NCBI GenBank assembly: GCA_013823325.1
Contig: PNLY01000014.1
Span: 1 to 64,000, forward strand
Origin: Methylobacterium sp.
GTDB taxonomy: Bacteria > Pseudomonadota > Alphaproteobacteria > Rhizobiales > Beijerinckiaceae
DNA: 64,000 nt
Direction of reading: 5' to 3'
The position numbers were made by a program, and so were the translations under genes. The first letter of the stretch is position 1; every line of letters begins with the position of its first letter. The notes below the pieces were generated by a model, which saw only the letters and a list, made by a program, of their open reading frames with translations, made no database searches and was not told where the DNA came from. Below are positions 1 through 8,502 of the stretch, piece by piece.

Positions 1-128
1 CCGTGCTTCCGCCGGCGTAGAGCGCTCGCCGACCATCGTCGACAGGGAACTAGAGGTCTCCAGGGCGCCAGGTCAAACCGTGTTTGCGGGCGATCGTGCC
101 CCTCGCGGTCGCCAGGGCGGAGAGGGCT

Positions 129-1118
129 ATGCCGATCGTCAGTTCCAATCGTTTCAAGGCGCGGGTCGACACCACGACTCTCGCGCCGATTGGACCGTTG
201 AGGCGTGCGGGGTCGCATCGCGTCGAGCGCCGGCGCCACAGCCCGGTGCGGCAGCATTCCGCGACGGCCGGGGAAGCGATCTTGCCCTATCTGACCGAGC
301 CGGAACCGGAGCGCGGGCGTGCAACCACCGTCGCGCCAGGCATCAGGCGCATCGTTGCGCCCAATGCCGGCCTGATGACCTATCACGGTACCAACACCTA
401 TCTGATCGAGGCGGGAGAGGGCGTGGTCGTCCTCGATCCCGGGCCGGACGATGCGGGCCATGTCCAGGCCATCCTCGAGGCGACCGAGGGCTGCGTCGCA
501 GCGATCCTGCTCAGCCACAGCCATTCCGATCATCTTGGCGCGCTGGCGGCGCTGAAAGCGCGGACGGGCGCCAGGACCTTCGCCTTCCACCGCAGTGCCG
601 ATCCGGCCTTCCAGCCGGACGTGCCGCTTGAGGACGGCGGCATGGTTGCCGGCATGGCCTGCCTGCATACGCCCGGCCACGCCAGCGACCATCTCTGCTT
701 CGCCCGCCCCGACGGCGTCGTCTTCAGCGCCGACCATGTCATGAGCTGGTCGAGCAGCGTCGTATCGCCCCCGGGGGGCGACATGGCCGCCTATTTCCGG
801 AGCCTGCGGCGCCTGCTGGCGCGGCGCGACCGGCTGCTGCTGCCGGGGCATGGGCCGCCGCTATCGGATGCGGCGCCCTATATCCAGGAACTGCTCGACT
901 ACCGGATCAGGCGCGAGGAGGCGATCGCCGAAGCCTTGCGCGACGGCGCGGTCACGCCACGCGAGCTGGTCGACAAGCTCTATTCACAGACCCACCCCTG
1001 GCTGCGCCAGGCGGCCGAGCGCAACGTCACTGCCCATCTCCTCAAGCTGCAAGCGGAGGGGCGAGCCAAGCCCTCGGGCAAGGGCTGGATTTTTGCGGAA
1101 AGGCAGGGCGCCGGATAG
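129..1118 (+). CDS. MBL-fold metallo-hydrolase (LACTB2-like)
   Basis: A metallo-beta-lactamase-fold hydrolase of about 329 residues. The metal-binding HxHxDH motif is clear at residues 130-135 (H-S-H-S-D-H), followed by TPGHASDH and, near the end of the fold, LLPGHGPP, the usual later metal ligands. After the fold comes a C-terminal helical/winged-helix-like tail (RREEAIAEAL...NVTAHLLKL), as in the LACTB2/BLACT group of hydrolases and nucleases. The start at 129 has a GGAG six bases upstream. An in-frame start at 84 exists, and the conserved fold only begins near residue 65, so the true start could lie further in. Substrate unknown. It stands alone and converges on the DeoR regulator gene. 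Confidence 0.85.
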   Translation: MPIVSSNRFKARVDTTTLAPIGPLRRAGSHRVERRRHSPVRQHSATAGEAILPYLTEPEPERGRATTVAPGIRRIVAPNAGLMTYHGTNTYLIEAGEGVVVLDPGPDDAGHVQAILEATEGCVAAILLSHSHSDHLGALAALKARTGARTFAFHRSADPAFQPDVPLEDGGMVAGMACLHTPGHASDHLCFARPDGVVFSADHVMSWSSSVVSPPGGDMAAYFRSLRRLLARRDRLLLPGHGPPLSDAAPYIQELLDYRIRREEAIAEALRDGAVTPRELVDKLYSQTHPWLRQAAERNVTAHLLKLQAEGRAKPSGKGWIFAERQGAG

Positions 1119-1267
1119 GCTCGATCACCCGCCTTTCGCTGTCTCGGACACGGCGAGCCACCGAGCCGGCATCCCATCCGCGAATTCGCCGCTGCCACGA
1201 TCTGCGATCCTGCGCCCGCTGATCGTACCGGCGCCCCGGCGGTGGTTCGCCTGCAGGATGCCGCGCA

Positions 1268-2035
1268 TCAACGCGCGACGATCAGCTCGCATTTCGCGCG
1301 CGTGATGAGACGGGTCATCTCCTGGCCGGGCGCCCGATCGGTCACGATCGTGGTCATCTCCTCGAGATGAGCGAGCTTGCAGGACGCGACCCGCGCGAAC
1401 TTGGTGTGATCGACGAGAAGGACACGGCGGCGGGCATTGGCCAGCATCGCCTTGGCCGTCACCACCTCCTCGTCGCGGAATTCCAGCAGCCAGCCGTCGG
1501 GATCGATGCCGCCGCAGCTCGTCATCATCACGTCGCAGCGATAGCGGTCGGCAAAGTCGGCCGCTGCCGGACCGGCCAGGGCCTCGTTGTTCGTCATCCA
1601 GGTTCCGCCTGTGACGAGGACCGAGACAGCAGGATTGCGGCCGAGCGTGCGGGCTGCGGTGGTGCTGTTGGTGACCACGCGCAGGCTGCCGCTCGCGGAC
1701 TTCGCAATCGCCTCGGCAGCGGCCTCCATGGTGGTGCCCGCGGTCAGGAAGAGCGAGGAATCCGGCGCGATGAGATCGGCAGCGGCCCATGCGATGCGCG
1801 CCTTCGCTTCCGCGTTCTCGACATGCCGGCGCGCATAATCAGTGTTGGCGGTACTGGACGAGACGCTCGCGCCGCCATGGCGGCGGCGCAGGAGGCCCTT
1901 GTCGGCGAGCTCCTGCAGATCGCGCCTGATCGTCTGCGGCGTCACTCCAAAGGCGATGGTGAGCTCGTCGATGCCGGCATAGCCGCGTCGCATCAGGAGG
2001 TCGAGAATCCGCTGGTGCCGGGTGTCAGCCTGCAT
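1268..2035 (-). CDS. DeoR/GlpR-family transcriptional regulator
   Basis: A 255-residue DeoR-family repressor. The N-terminal winged helix-turn-helix is at residues 8-55 (RILDLLMRRGYAGIDELTIAFGVTPQTIRRDLQELADKGLLRRRHGGA), with the family's TIRRDL recognition helix. The C-terminal half is the DeoR effector domain, which resembles a sugar-phosphate isomerase fold (LTAGTTMEAAAEAI; VVTNS). Family members usually sense a phosphorylated sugar and repress a divergent sugar operon. It is transcribed away from the SDR/ABC/aldolase operon starting near 2.2 kb, so it very probably controls that operon. Confidence 0.93.
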   Translation of the reverse strand: MQADTRHQRILDLLMRRGYAGIDELTIAFGVTPQTIRRDLQELADKGLLRRRHGGASVSSSTANTDYARRHVENAEAKARIAWAAADLIAPDSSLFLTAGTTMEAAAEAIAKSASGSLRVVTNSTTAARTLGRNPAVSVLVTGGTWMTNNEALAGPAAADFADRYRCDVMMTSCGGIDPDGWLLEFRDEEVVTAKAMLANARRRVLLVDHTKFARVASCKLAHLEEMTTIVTDRAPGQEMTRLITRAKCELIVAR

Positions 2036-2204
2036 GGTTCGTCACGATTCTCCTGCCGCGGGGCACATAGCAGCGACACTCAAGGCGTCGCGCAAGCCCC
2101 GATACGCGAAATCGAATATGCGCTTGCGGAAAACAACAATACATGCCTTCATGAGTTCAATAACGAAAATCGGCAGCCACGCGGCGTGCCGCAGGGAGGA
2201 GCTG
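2036..2204. promoter_or_regulatory. Divergent promoter region of the DeoR-controlled operon
   Basis: The 169 bases between the deoR-type gene and the catabolic operon must hold promoters for both directions. It is more AT-rich than its surroundings and has two similar elements, GCGAAATCG near 2106 and ACGAAAATCGG near 2164, which resemble the short repeats bound by DeoR/GlpR proteins. I cannot assign exact -35/-10 boxes. Confidence 0.35.
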
Positions 2205-2270
2205 ATGACGAGGCAATTCGTCCACATCGTCGCCGCGGCGGCGGCCTGTCCACGCGAGGACCGGCGATGA
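2205..2270 (+). CDS. Possible 21-residue leader peptide coupled to the SDR gene
   Basis: A short open frame starts at ATG 2205 behind a near-ideal ribosome site (GGGAGGA ending five bases upstream). Its stop TGA overlaps the ATG of the following dehydrogenase as ATGA (2267-2270). The SDR gene itself has no good ribosome site, so translation of this 21-codon frame could deliver ribosomes to it. The peptide (MTRQFVHIVAAAAAC...) resembles nothing I know. It could also be the upstream end of a frameshifted SDR start. Low confidence as a protein, moderate as a coupling element. Confidence 0.3.
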   Translation: MTRQFVHIVAAAAACPREDRR

Positions 2271-2980
2271 GCGCTCCCGACTTCTCGGTCGCCGGCCGGC
2301 ACGTCCTCATCAGCGGCGGCACCGGCGGGATCGGCATGGCGTTCGCCCATGCCTTCAAGGCGGGCGGCGCCACCGTCATCCTCACGGACGTCAAGCCGCC
2401 GGCGAAGGATGAGGGCTTCGACTTCCATCAGCTCGATGTTCGCGACAGCGAGGCTGTCCTGGCGCTGGCGAAGAGGATCGACCGGCTTGATGTCCTGATC
2501 CATTGCGCCGGCCGGCTGATCCGGCACGAGGAGTTCAAGCCCGAGGTCTTCGCCGACATCGTCGACATCCACCTCGTCGGCAATATGCGCCTCGCCGAAG
2601 CCTTCCGCCCGCACCTCAAGGCGAGCGAAGGCTGCCTCATCAACATCGCCTCGATGTTCTCCTATTTCGGGGCGCCCTACATTCCTGCCTACGCCTCGGC
2701 GAAGACCGGCATCGTCGGCCTGACGAAATCGCTGGCGGTCGCCTATGCGGAGGATCGCATCCGGGTGAACGCCATCGCGCCGGGCTGGATCAAGACCGAG
2801 ATCAGCCGGCCGGGACAGGAAGATCCCGAGTTCAATGCCAAGCTGATGCTGCGCCTGCCGACGAAGCGCTGGTCGGCGCCGGAGGAGCTGGCCGGCACGG
2901 CCGTGTTCCTGGCTTCGCCGGCCGCCAAGCTCATCAACGGGGTCACCATCCCGGTCGATGGGGGGTACGTCGCCTCCTGA
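2267..2980 (+). CDS. SDR-family NAD(P)-dependent oxidoreductase
   Basis: A classical short-chain dehydrogenase/reductase of 237 residues, first enzyme of the DeoR-controlled operon. Visible motifs are the nucleotide-binding GGTGGIG near residue 15, the acidic LTDVK after beta-2, the catalytic serine in NIASMFSYFG, YxxxK as YASAK, and a C-terminal PVDGGYVAS. It probably oxidises a sugar or polyol, or reduces a ketose. The start at 2267 is chosen because the nucleotide-binding motif begins about 10 residues later; a longer upstream frame exists but overlaps the promoter region. It is followed after 87 bases by the ABC importer genes. Confidence 0.93.
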   Translation: MSAPDFSVAGRHVLISGGTGGIGMAFAHAFKAGGATVILTDVKPPAKDEGFDFHQLDVRDSEAVLALAKRIDRLDVLIHCAGRLIRHEEFKPEVFADIVDIHLVGNMRLAEAFRPHLKASEGCLINIASMFSYFGAPYIPAYASAKTGIVGLTKSLAVAYAEDRIRVNAIAPGWIKTEISRPGQEDPEFNAKLMLRLPTKRWSAPEELAGTAVFLASPAAKLINGVTIPVDGGYVAS

Positions 2981-3067
2981 CGAAATTGCGACGCCCTCGG
3001 GCAGGGAGCGTCGAGACGATATCGAAACCGCCTCGAAAAACGGGGCTAGTTGAAGGGGAGAAGACGC

Positions 3068-4366
3068 ATGAGGAAGCTCGGCTTCATCGGCGGCGCGTTC
3101 GTCGCCACGGCTCTCGCGACGGCACCTGCGGCGGCACAAGGCTTCGACTGGAAGTCCCAATCCGGCCAGACCATCAACCTGATGTTCAACAACCATCCCT
3201 GGTCGCAGGCCATGCGCGAGATGGTGAAGGACTTCCAGGCCAAGACCGGGATCGAGGCGCGCATCGAGATCTTCAACGAGGAGCAGTACCGCGCGCGCCT
3301 GACGACGCTGATGCAGGGCAAGTCGCCCGACGTCGACGTCTTCATGACCCTGACGAGCCGCGAGGGCGCGATCTTCAACCGGGCAGGCTGGTACGCCGAT
3401 CTCGCCGCGATGATGAAGGACAAGGCCAAGACCGCGCCCGACTACGACTATGAGGATTTCGGCGCCTCGATCCGGACTGCCTCGACCTTCGGCGACAAGG
3501 TCGTGGCCGTCCCGATCAATCAGGAAGGTCCGCTCTTCTATTGGCGCAAGGACGTCTTCGAGAAGTGCAAGATCGCCGAGCCGAAAGCCCTGGAGGACAT
3601 CGTTCCGGCGGCGGCCGCGATCAAGGCTTGCGATGCCAGCATCACGCCCTGGACGGGGCGCGGCATCCGGAGCGTGACGCCCTATGCGATGGCGGGCTTC
3701 ATCTTCAATGCGGGCGGCTCCTTCGCGACGCCGGACGGCAAGCCCGGCCTGTCGCAGCCGAATTCCGTCAAGGGCCTCGAGATATACGCGACCCTGATGC
3801 GCGACTACGCGCCGCCCGGCGCGCTGAACCACACCTTCACGCAGGTCACGCAGCTCATCGGCCAGGGCAAGGCCGCGATGACGCATGAGGCGAGCAACGA
3901 ATTCGCCAACATCATGAAGTTCCCGGGCCGGGCGGAGGATCTCGGCATCAAGGTGCTGCCGCCCGGCAAGGAGAGCGGCATCTCCAAGCCGGTCGCCATC
4001 GGCTGGGGCATCACCATCTCGGCCAATTCCCGCAAGCAGCAGGCCGCCTGGCTGTTCGCGCAATGGGCGACGAGCCGCGAGGTCCAGGCCAAGCTCGTCA
4101 CGGCCGGCGTCGCGCCGCCCCGCGCCAGCGTGTTCAAGGGAGCCGATTTCGACGCGTGGGTGAAGGAGCAGCCGGTCCGCAAGGCCTGGGCGGAGGCCCT
4201 GGTCGAGCTCGGCAAGACCGGCATCGGCGTCTACCAGTCTCCCACCGACGACGTGCCGAAGGCGCGCGACATCATCGGCGGCGCGATGCAGGAGATCGTG
4301 CAGGGCAAGGCGACTGCGCTCGAGGCCGCCAAGGCGGCCGACGCCGAACTGGCGAAGCTCCAGTAG
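3068..4366 (+). CDS. Sugar ABC transporter substrate-binding protein
   Basis: A 432-residue periplasmic binding protein of the carbohydrate-uptake (family 1, MalE/UgpB-like) class. It starts with a signal peptide (basic MRKLG, hydrophobic stretch, cleavage at APAAAQG). The mature part has the family pattern QTINLMFNNHPW...MREMVKDFQAKTGIEARIE. Start at 3068 is supported by GGGGAG seven bases upstream; the ATG at 3050 would add six residues before the signal peptide. It is the first of three importer genes. It captures the operon's sugar in the periplasm and hands it to the two permeases. The actual substrate cannot be read from the sequence. Confidence 0.93.
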   Translation: MRKLGFIGGAFVATALATAPAAAQGFDWKSQSGQTINLMFNNHPWSQAMREMVKDFQAKTGIEARIEIFNEEQYRARLTTLMQGKSPDVDVFMTLTSREGAIFNRAGWYADLAAMMKDKAKTAPDYDYEDFGASIRTASTFGDKVVAVPINQEGPLFYWRKDVFEKCKIAEPKALEDIVPAAAAIKACDASITPWTGRGIRSVTPYAMAGFIFNAGGSFATPDGKPGLSQPNSVKGLEIYATLMRDYAPPGALNHTFTQVTQLIGQGKAAMTHEASNEFANIMKFPGRAEDLGIKVLPPGKESGISKPVAIGWGITISANSRKQQAAWLFAQWATSREVQAKLVTAGVAPPRASVFKGADFDAWVKEQPVRKAWAEALVELGKTGIGVYQSPTDDVPKARDIIGGAMQEIVQGKATALEAAKAADAELAKLQ

Positions 4367-4389
4367 CCGCGCCGGACGGGAGACAGGCC

Positions 4390-5256
4390 ATGGCGACCGT
4401 AAATCTCAGGCGGAGCTATCGCTGGATGGCGATCCCGGCTCTCGCCTTCGCGGCCGCCATGATCGTCTATCCCTTCGGCTTCGCCGTCTGGCTCGCGCTC
4501 GCCGATGTGCAACTCGGCCAGGATCCCAAGTTCGCCGGCCTCGCCAACTTCCGGAAGATGTTCGCGGACGGCGAGTTCTGGAACGGGCTACGCCTGACCT
4601 TCTTCCTCTATGTCGTCTCGCTGGCGGCGCAGCTCGTGCTCGGCACCTGGCTCGGGCTGCTCCTGGCGCGCTCGCAATGGGCGCGTGGCATCGTGCGCCC
4701 GATCCTGATCTCGCCCTTCATGCTGCCCCCGGTCGTCGTCGGCATGATGGCCATCGTCATCCTCGATCCGAGCTTCGGCATCGCCAACTGGCTGCTGGAG
4801 AAGATCGGCCTGCCGCCCGGCCTGTGGCTGTCCGATCCCGCGACCGTGATGTGGACGGTGGCCGGGCTCGACACCTGGCAGTGGACGCCCTTCGTCGCCC
4901 TGATCGTGATGGGCGGCTATCTCGCGCTGCCGACCGATGTCTACGACGCTGCCGAGATCGACGGCGCGACCAGCTGGCAGCGGCTACGCTACATCACGCT
5001 GCCCCTGCTCGCCCCGACCCTGATCACCGCCGCCGTGCTGCGCAGCGTCGACATCCTGCGCTTCTTCGACATCATCTACCTGACGACCCAGGGCGGCCCC
5101 GGCATATCGAGCACCACGCTCAACATCCTGGCCTATCGGCGCGGCTTCGAGTTCTTCGAGCTCGGCTATGCCAGCGCCGTAATGGTGACGCTCGCCACCA
5201 TCGTGCTCGGCACGGTTCTCGTCTTCGCCCGGCTTCGGAGGGCGGTCGCATGGTGA
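4390..5256 (+). CDS. Sugar ABC transporter permease (MalF/UgpA type)
   Basis: A 288-residue inner-membrane permease with about six hydrophobic segments. The EAA loop that contacts the ATPase is visible as VYDAAEIDGATSWQRLRYITLPLLAP. It starts 23 bases after the binding-protein gene behind a GGGAG site and its end overlaps the next permease start by seven bases. With that partner it forms the membrane channel. No ATPase gene follows, so the pair must use an ATP-binding subunit encoded elsewhere, as is common for family-1 carbohydrate importers sharing an MsmK/UgpC-like ATPase. Confidence 0.93.
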   Translation: MATVNLRRSYRWMAIPALAFAAAMIVYPFGFAVWLALADVQLGQDPKFAGLANFRKMFADGEFWNGLRLTFFLYVVSLAAQLVLGTWLGLLLARSQWARGIVRPILISPFMLPPVVVGMMAIVILDPSFGIANWLLEKIGLPPGLWLSDPATVMWTVAGLDTWQWTPFVALIVMGGYLALPTDVYDAAEIDGATSWQRLRYITLPLLAPTLITAAVLRSVDILRFFDIIYLTTQGGPGISSTTLNILAYRRGFEFFELGYASAVMVTLATIVLGTVLVFARLRRAVAW

Positions 5257-6065
5257 CCCCGAAACTCCGCAGGACCTTCGATGCGATCCAGCTGGGCATC
5301 GTGCTGATTATCCTCGGCGTGCCGATCGCCTGGACGTTCCTGTCGGCCTTCAAGCCGAGCATCGAGGTCGCGGCCATCCCGCCGAAGCTCTTCTTCACGC
5401 CGACGCTCGACAACTTCGTCGAGCTGTTCTCCCGCAACGATTTCCTCAAGAACACGATCAACAGCTTCATCGTCGCGACCGGCTCGACCTTGCTCGGTCT
5501 CGCGCTCGGCATCCCCGCCGCCTTCGCCATGGCCTGGCACCGCTGGCAATGGCCGGCCACCGCGACGCTCTTCGCCCGCATGGCGCCGGGCACGCTGTTC
5601 CTGCTGCCCTGGCTCCTGATGTTCCGGCAGGTCGGCCTCGTCGGTGGCTATACCGCGATGATCCTGACCCATGCGGTCATCACCATGCCGATCGTGATCT
5701 GGGTGCTGCTGCCCTATTTCGAGTGCGTGCCGCGCGAGCTCGTCGAAAGCGCCGAGATGGACGGCGCCCGCCAGGACCAGGTGCTGCGGATGGTCGTGCT
5801 GCCCGTCACCATGGGCGGTGTCGTCGTCGCCAGCATCCTGTCCTTCGTGTTCTCCTGGAACTATTTCCTCTTCGCGCTGGTCCTCTCGGGCATCGAGACC
5901 AAGACGGCGATCGTCGCGAGCTTCAACTTCATCGGCGAGGGGGTGACCAACTGGGGCGCGCTCATGGCCGCGGCCGTGGTCATCGCGCTGCCGCCCCTCG
6001 TCCTGACCATGATCATTCAGAAGCGGCTGGTCGGTGGCCTCGCCGCAGGAGCCGTCAAGGGATGA
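5250..6065 (+). CDS. Sugar ABC transporter permease (MalG/UgpE type)
   Basis: A 271-residue second permease with about six membrane segments. Its EAA loop reads ELVESAEMDGARQDQVLRMVVLPVTMGG, and the protein ends in the typical LVGGLAAGAVKG tail of MalG-like subunits. The start at 5250 (ATGGTGA, sharing bases with the stop of the upstream permease) indicates translational coupling. It is the last importer gene; the Zn-dehydrogenase gene overlaps its stop codon by ATGA. Confidence 0.94.
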   Translation: MVTPKLRRTFDAIQLGIVLIILGVPIAWTFLSAFKPSIEVAAIPPKLFFTPTLDNFVELFSRNDFLKNTINSFIVATGSTLLGLALGIPAAFAMAWHRWQWPATATLFARMAPGTLFLLPWLLMFRQVGLVGGYTAMILTHAVITMPIVIWVLLPYFECVPRELVESAEMDGARQDQVLRMVVLPVTMGGVVVASILSFVFSWNYFLFALVLSGIETKTAIVASFNFIGEGVTNWGALMAAAVVIALPPLVLTMIIQKRLVGGLAAGAVKG

Positions 6066-7033
6066 AAGCTGCGAAATTCCACGGTGAAGGCCGGATCACG
6101 ATCGAGGAGTTCCCCGAGCCGGTGCCGGCTGCCGACGAGGTCACGGTGCGCGTCACCGCATGCGCGCTCTGCGGCAGCGATTTCCGGCCCTGGAAGCTCG
6201 GCTGGCCGACCATTTCGGGCCATGAGATCGCGGGAGTGATCGAGCAGCCGGGCCATGAGCGGCATGGCGAGCGCGTCGTCGCCTACATCCCGGTCTTCTG
6301 CGGGACCTGCGAGGATTGCCGCGCGGGCAACACGCATCTGTGCAGCGGCGAGGAGACCCGCAGGCTCATCGGCTGGCAGCGCGACGGCGGCTATGCGCAA
6401 AGGCTCGCGGCGCCGGAGCGCTGCCTACTCGCCGTGCCCGACGACATCTCCGACAAGCTCGCCCCGCTGCTCCTCGACACGATCGGGACGACGGCCCATG
6501 GCATCCGCATGGCGCGCCGCGTCGTCCCCTCCGGTCGGGCGCTGGTGCTCGGCGCCGGGCCGATCGGGCTCGGTGCGATCATCGCGCTCGAGCTGATGGG
6601 ATACGGACCGATCGACGTGATCGACCCGGTCGACTATCGCGCCGAGGTCGCCGAGAGCTTCGGCGCCCGCCGCACGACGCCGGAGGCGGCGGAGGAGGGC
6701 CGCTATCCGATCGTCGTCGAGGCGACCGGCAAGGATGCCGCCCGGCAGGTGGCGCTGGAAGCGGTCGGCCCGAACGGCGCGATCTGCCAGATCGGCGAGA
6801 GCGCCGCCTGGGCGATCACCGAGACCCGGACCATCCGGCTCAAGGACTTCTTCCTGATCCGCTCCTTCTATTTCCCGATCGGCGACTATGCCGAGAATCT
6901 CGAACTGCTCCGGGCCGGCAGGACGAAATACGAGCGTCTCGTCGACGGTACCTGCGACCTCGACGGCCTGTCCGACCTGTTCCAGTCCTTCTCGCGCGGC
7001 GAAAAGCTGAAGCCGGCCCTGGTGCCGGCGTGA
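6062..7033 (+). CDS. Zinc-binding alcohol/polyol dehydrogenase
   Basis: A 323-residue medium-chain dehydrogenase (threonine/sorbitol dehydrogenase superfamily). The catalytic zinc site begins with CALCGSDF and GHEIAGV. The structural zinc site is four-cysteine, CGTCEDCRAGNTHLC. The Rossmann motif is LVLGAGPIGLGAI. It likely oxidises a sugar alcohol, sugar or deoxysugar with NAD(P). Its ATG overlaps the stop of the second permease (ATGA), so it is in the operon. Next to an SDR and an aldolase, it points to an oxidative route before the carbon-carbon cleavage. Confidence 0.92.
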   Translation: MKAAKFHGEGRITIEEFPEPVPAADEVTVRVTACALCGSDFRPWKLGWPTISGHEIAGVIEQPGHERHGERVVAYIPVFCGTCEDCRAGNTHLCSGEETRRLIGWQRDGGYAQRLAAPERCLLAVPDDISDKLAPLLLDTIGTTAHGIRMARRVVPSGRALVLGAGPIGLGAIIALELMGYGPIDVIDPVDYRAEVAESFGARRTTPEAAEEGRYPIVVEATGKDAARQVALEAVGPNGAICQIGESAAWAITETRTIRLKDFFLIRSFYFPIGDYAENLELLRAGRTKYERLVDGTCDLDGLSDLFQSFSRGEKLKPALVPA

Positions 7034-7184
7034 GGGCGCGAAGACACGCATCGTTTGTGTCGGCAACGGCGTGCCTCCCCACTGCGGCCGCCGCGATGAA
7101 GGCCAACAGCGGGATGGGATGGATCGAGATGCCCGACCGGGCCTCGGTCGATCGGCTCATGATGCGTACACAGGAGATGCAACG

Positions 7185-8204
7185 ATGAAGATGTCACCCG
7201 GCAAGCTCTGGCGTTCGCGCCGCCTCGCGGACAAGGACGGCTTCTGGAAGATGGTCGCGATCGACCAGCGCACGCCGCTCTTCGTGCCGATCGCAGAGAA
7301 GCGCGGCACCAAGGAGCCGCCGCGCGAGGATGTGGTGGAGGTCAAGCGCCTGATCACCAAGCACCTCTCCCCCAAGGCCTCGGCGCTGCTGATCGATCCG
7401 CTCTACGGCTATGCCAACTGCATCAACGAGCTGCCGACCGATACCGGGCTGATCATCTCCTACGAGCACTCGATCACCGAGAACACCAGCAAGGGCCGCA
7501 AGTCGCATCCGATACCCGATTGGTCGGTCGCCAAGACGCGCGCCGTCGGCGGCGACGCCTGCAAGGTGCTGGCCTGGTATCGCCCCGACGCCGATCCCGA
7601 GATCATCGCGCATCAGCAGGCCTTCGTGCAGAAGGCGGGCGAGGAATGCGCCGCGAACGACATGGTGATGCTGCTCGAATTGCTCATCTATCCGCTTCCG
7701 GGGGAGGATCCGAAAGCCCTGGAGGCGAAGCGCGAAGAGCTGGTGCTGGCCTCGCTCGAGCCTTTCTGCGACCCCAAATACAAGATCGACATCTACAAGG
7801 TCGAGCCGCCCGGCCTGGTGCACAATGTGCCCGATCCCGACAGCAAGGACGCCGCTTCGCTTCAGGGCGCCTACGACAGGATGGGCAAGATGCTGCCGCA
7901 GCCCTGGGTCATGCTCTCGGCCGGCGCCTCGGCGGCGGATTTCGAGCGCTCGATGAACTTCGCCTATCGGGCCGGCGCCTCGGGCTATCTTGCGGGCCGC
8001 GCGGTCTGGCAGGACGCGTTCGCGCATTTCCCCGACTATGAGGCGATGGAGAAGGGGCTCGCCGAGAGCAGCCTGGTCATCCTCGATCGTCTGAATGACC
8101 TGACCGAGAGGAAGGGCACGCCCTGGTACAGGCATTCCGCCTTCGGCGGCAAAGTCCCTGAGCCGGATGTGCAGGATGCTTTCCCGAAGGGCTATGCGGC
8201 CTGA
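7185..8204 (+). CDS. LacD-like class I aldolase
   Basis: A 339-residue protein of the tagatose-1,6-bisphosphate aldolase (LacD/YihT) family of Schiff-base aldolases. The segment KIDIYKVEPPG puts the probable Schiff-base lysine at K205, and the strands LLIDPLYG, ACKVLAWY, VMLLELLIYPL and WVMLSAGA follow the TIM-barrel pattern of the family. Start ATG 7185 has GGAG eight bases upstream; 151 bases separate it from the dehydrogenase, so it may have its own ribosome entry but the same message. The operon has no sugar kinase, so the aldolase may cleave a non-phosphorylated or sulfonated ketose, or a kinase is encoded elsewhere. Substrate is unproven. Confidence 0.85.
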   Translation: MKMSPGKLWRSRRLADKDGFWKMVAIDQRTPLFVPIAEKRGTKEPPREDVVEVKRLITKHLSPKASALLIDPLYGYANCINELPTDTGLIISYEHSITENTSKGRKSHPIPDWSVAKTRAVGGDACKVLAWYRPDADPEIIAHQQAFVQKAGEECAANDMVMLLELLIYPLPGEDPKALEAKREELVLASLEPFCDPKYKIDIYKVEPPGLVHNVPDPDSKDAASLQGAYDRMGKMLPQPWVMLSAGASAADFERSMNFAYRAGASGYLAGRAVWQDAFAHFPDYEAMEKGLAESSLVILDRLNDLTERKGTPWYRHSAFGGKVPEPDVQDAFPKGYAA

Positions 8205-8502
8205 AAGCCGTCGATCGGGGCGTCGTTCCCCAGCAGAAGCCGACGCCCTAATCGGCCCGGACAAATGCGACCGCTTCCGGCAGGGCAGTCCCGCGATGCG
8301 GCGTGATTGCGGCCGTCATCGAAGCCGGAATGTCGCAATGCGTCGTGCGTTTGCGGACGTTCATGTTGCGGCGAGAAGGCTCCTAACGCGTGTCGGCCCA
8401 GCCTCGGGACGATCTGCCAATGCGGGAGGCCGAGCTCCGTCCGCTCCATGACCTCGCAATGCTCCGGTTCGAGACCTTGCGTCGTCCTGTGGGGCCGAGC
8501 GG
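8205..8502. other. Intergenic stretch between convergent operons
   Basis: The 298 bases between the aldolase gene (plus strand) and the TctA gene (minus strand). Short open frames occur on both strands but none has a ribosome site or a recognisable protein. I see no convincing stem with a U-run, so a terminator cannot be called. Confidence 0.5.

Noticed and set aside
1..128. Possible end of an upstream gene at the left edge
   Set aside because: No open frame with recognisable protein sequence enters from the edge; too short to judge.
2042..4063. Minus-strand open frame (673 codons) opposite the SDR and binding-protein genes
   Set aside because: Shadow frame; the plus strand has complete, motif-bearing genes with ribosome sites.
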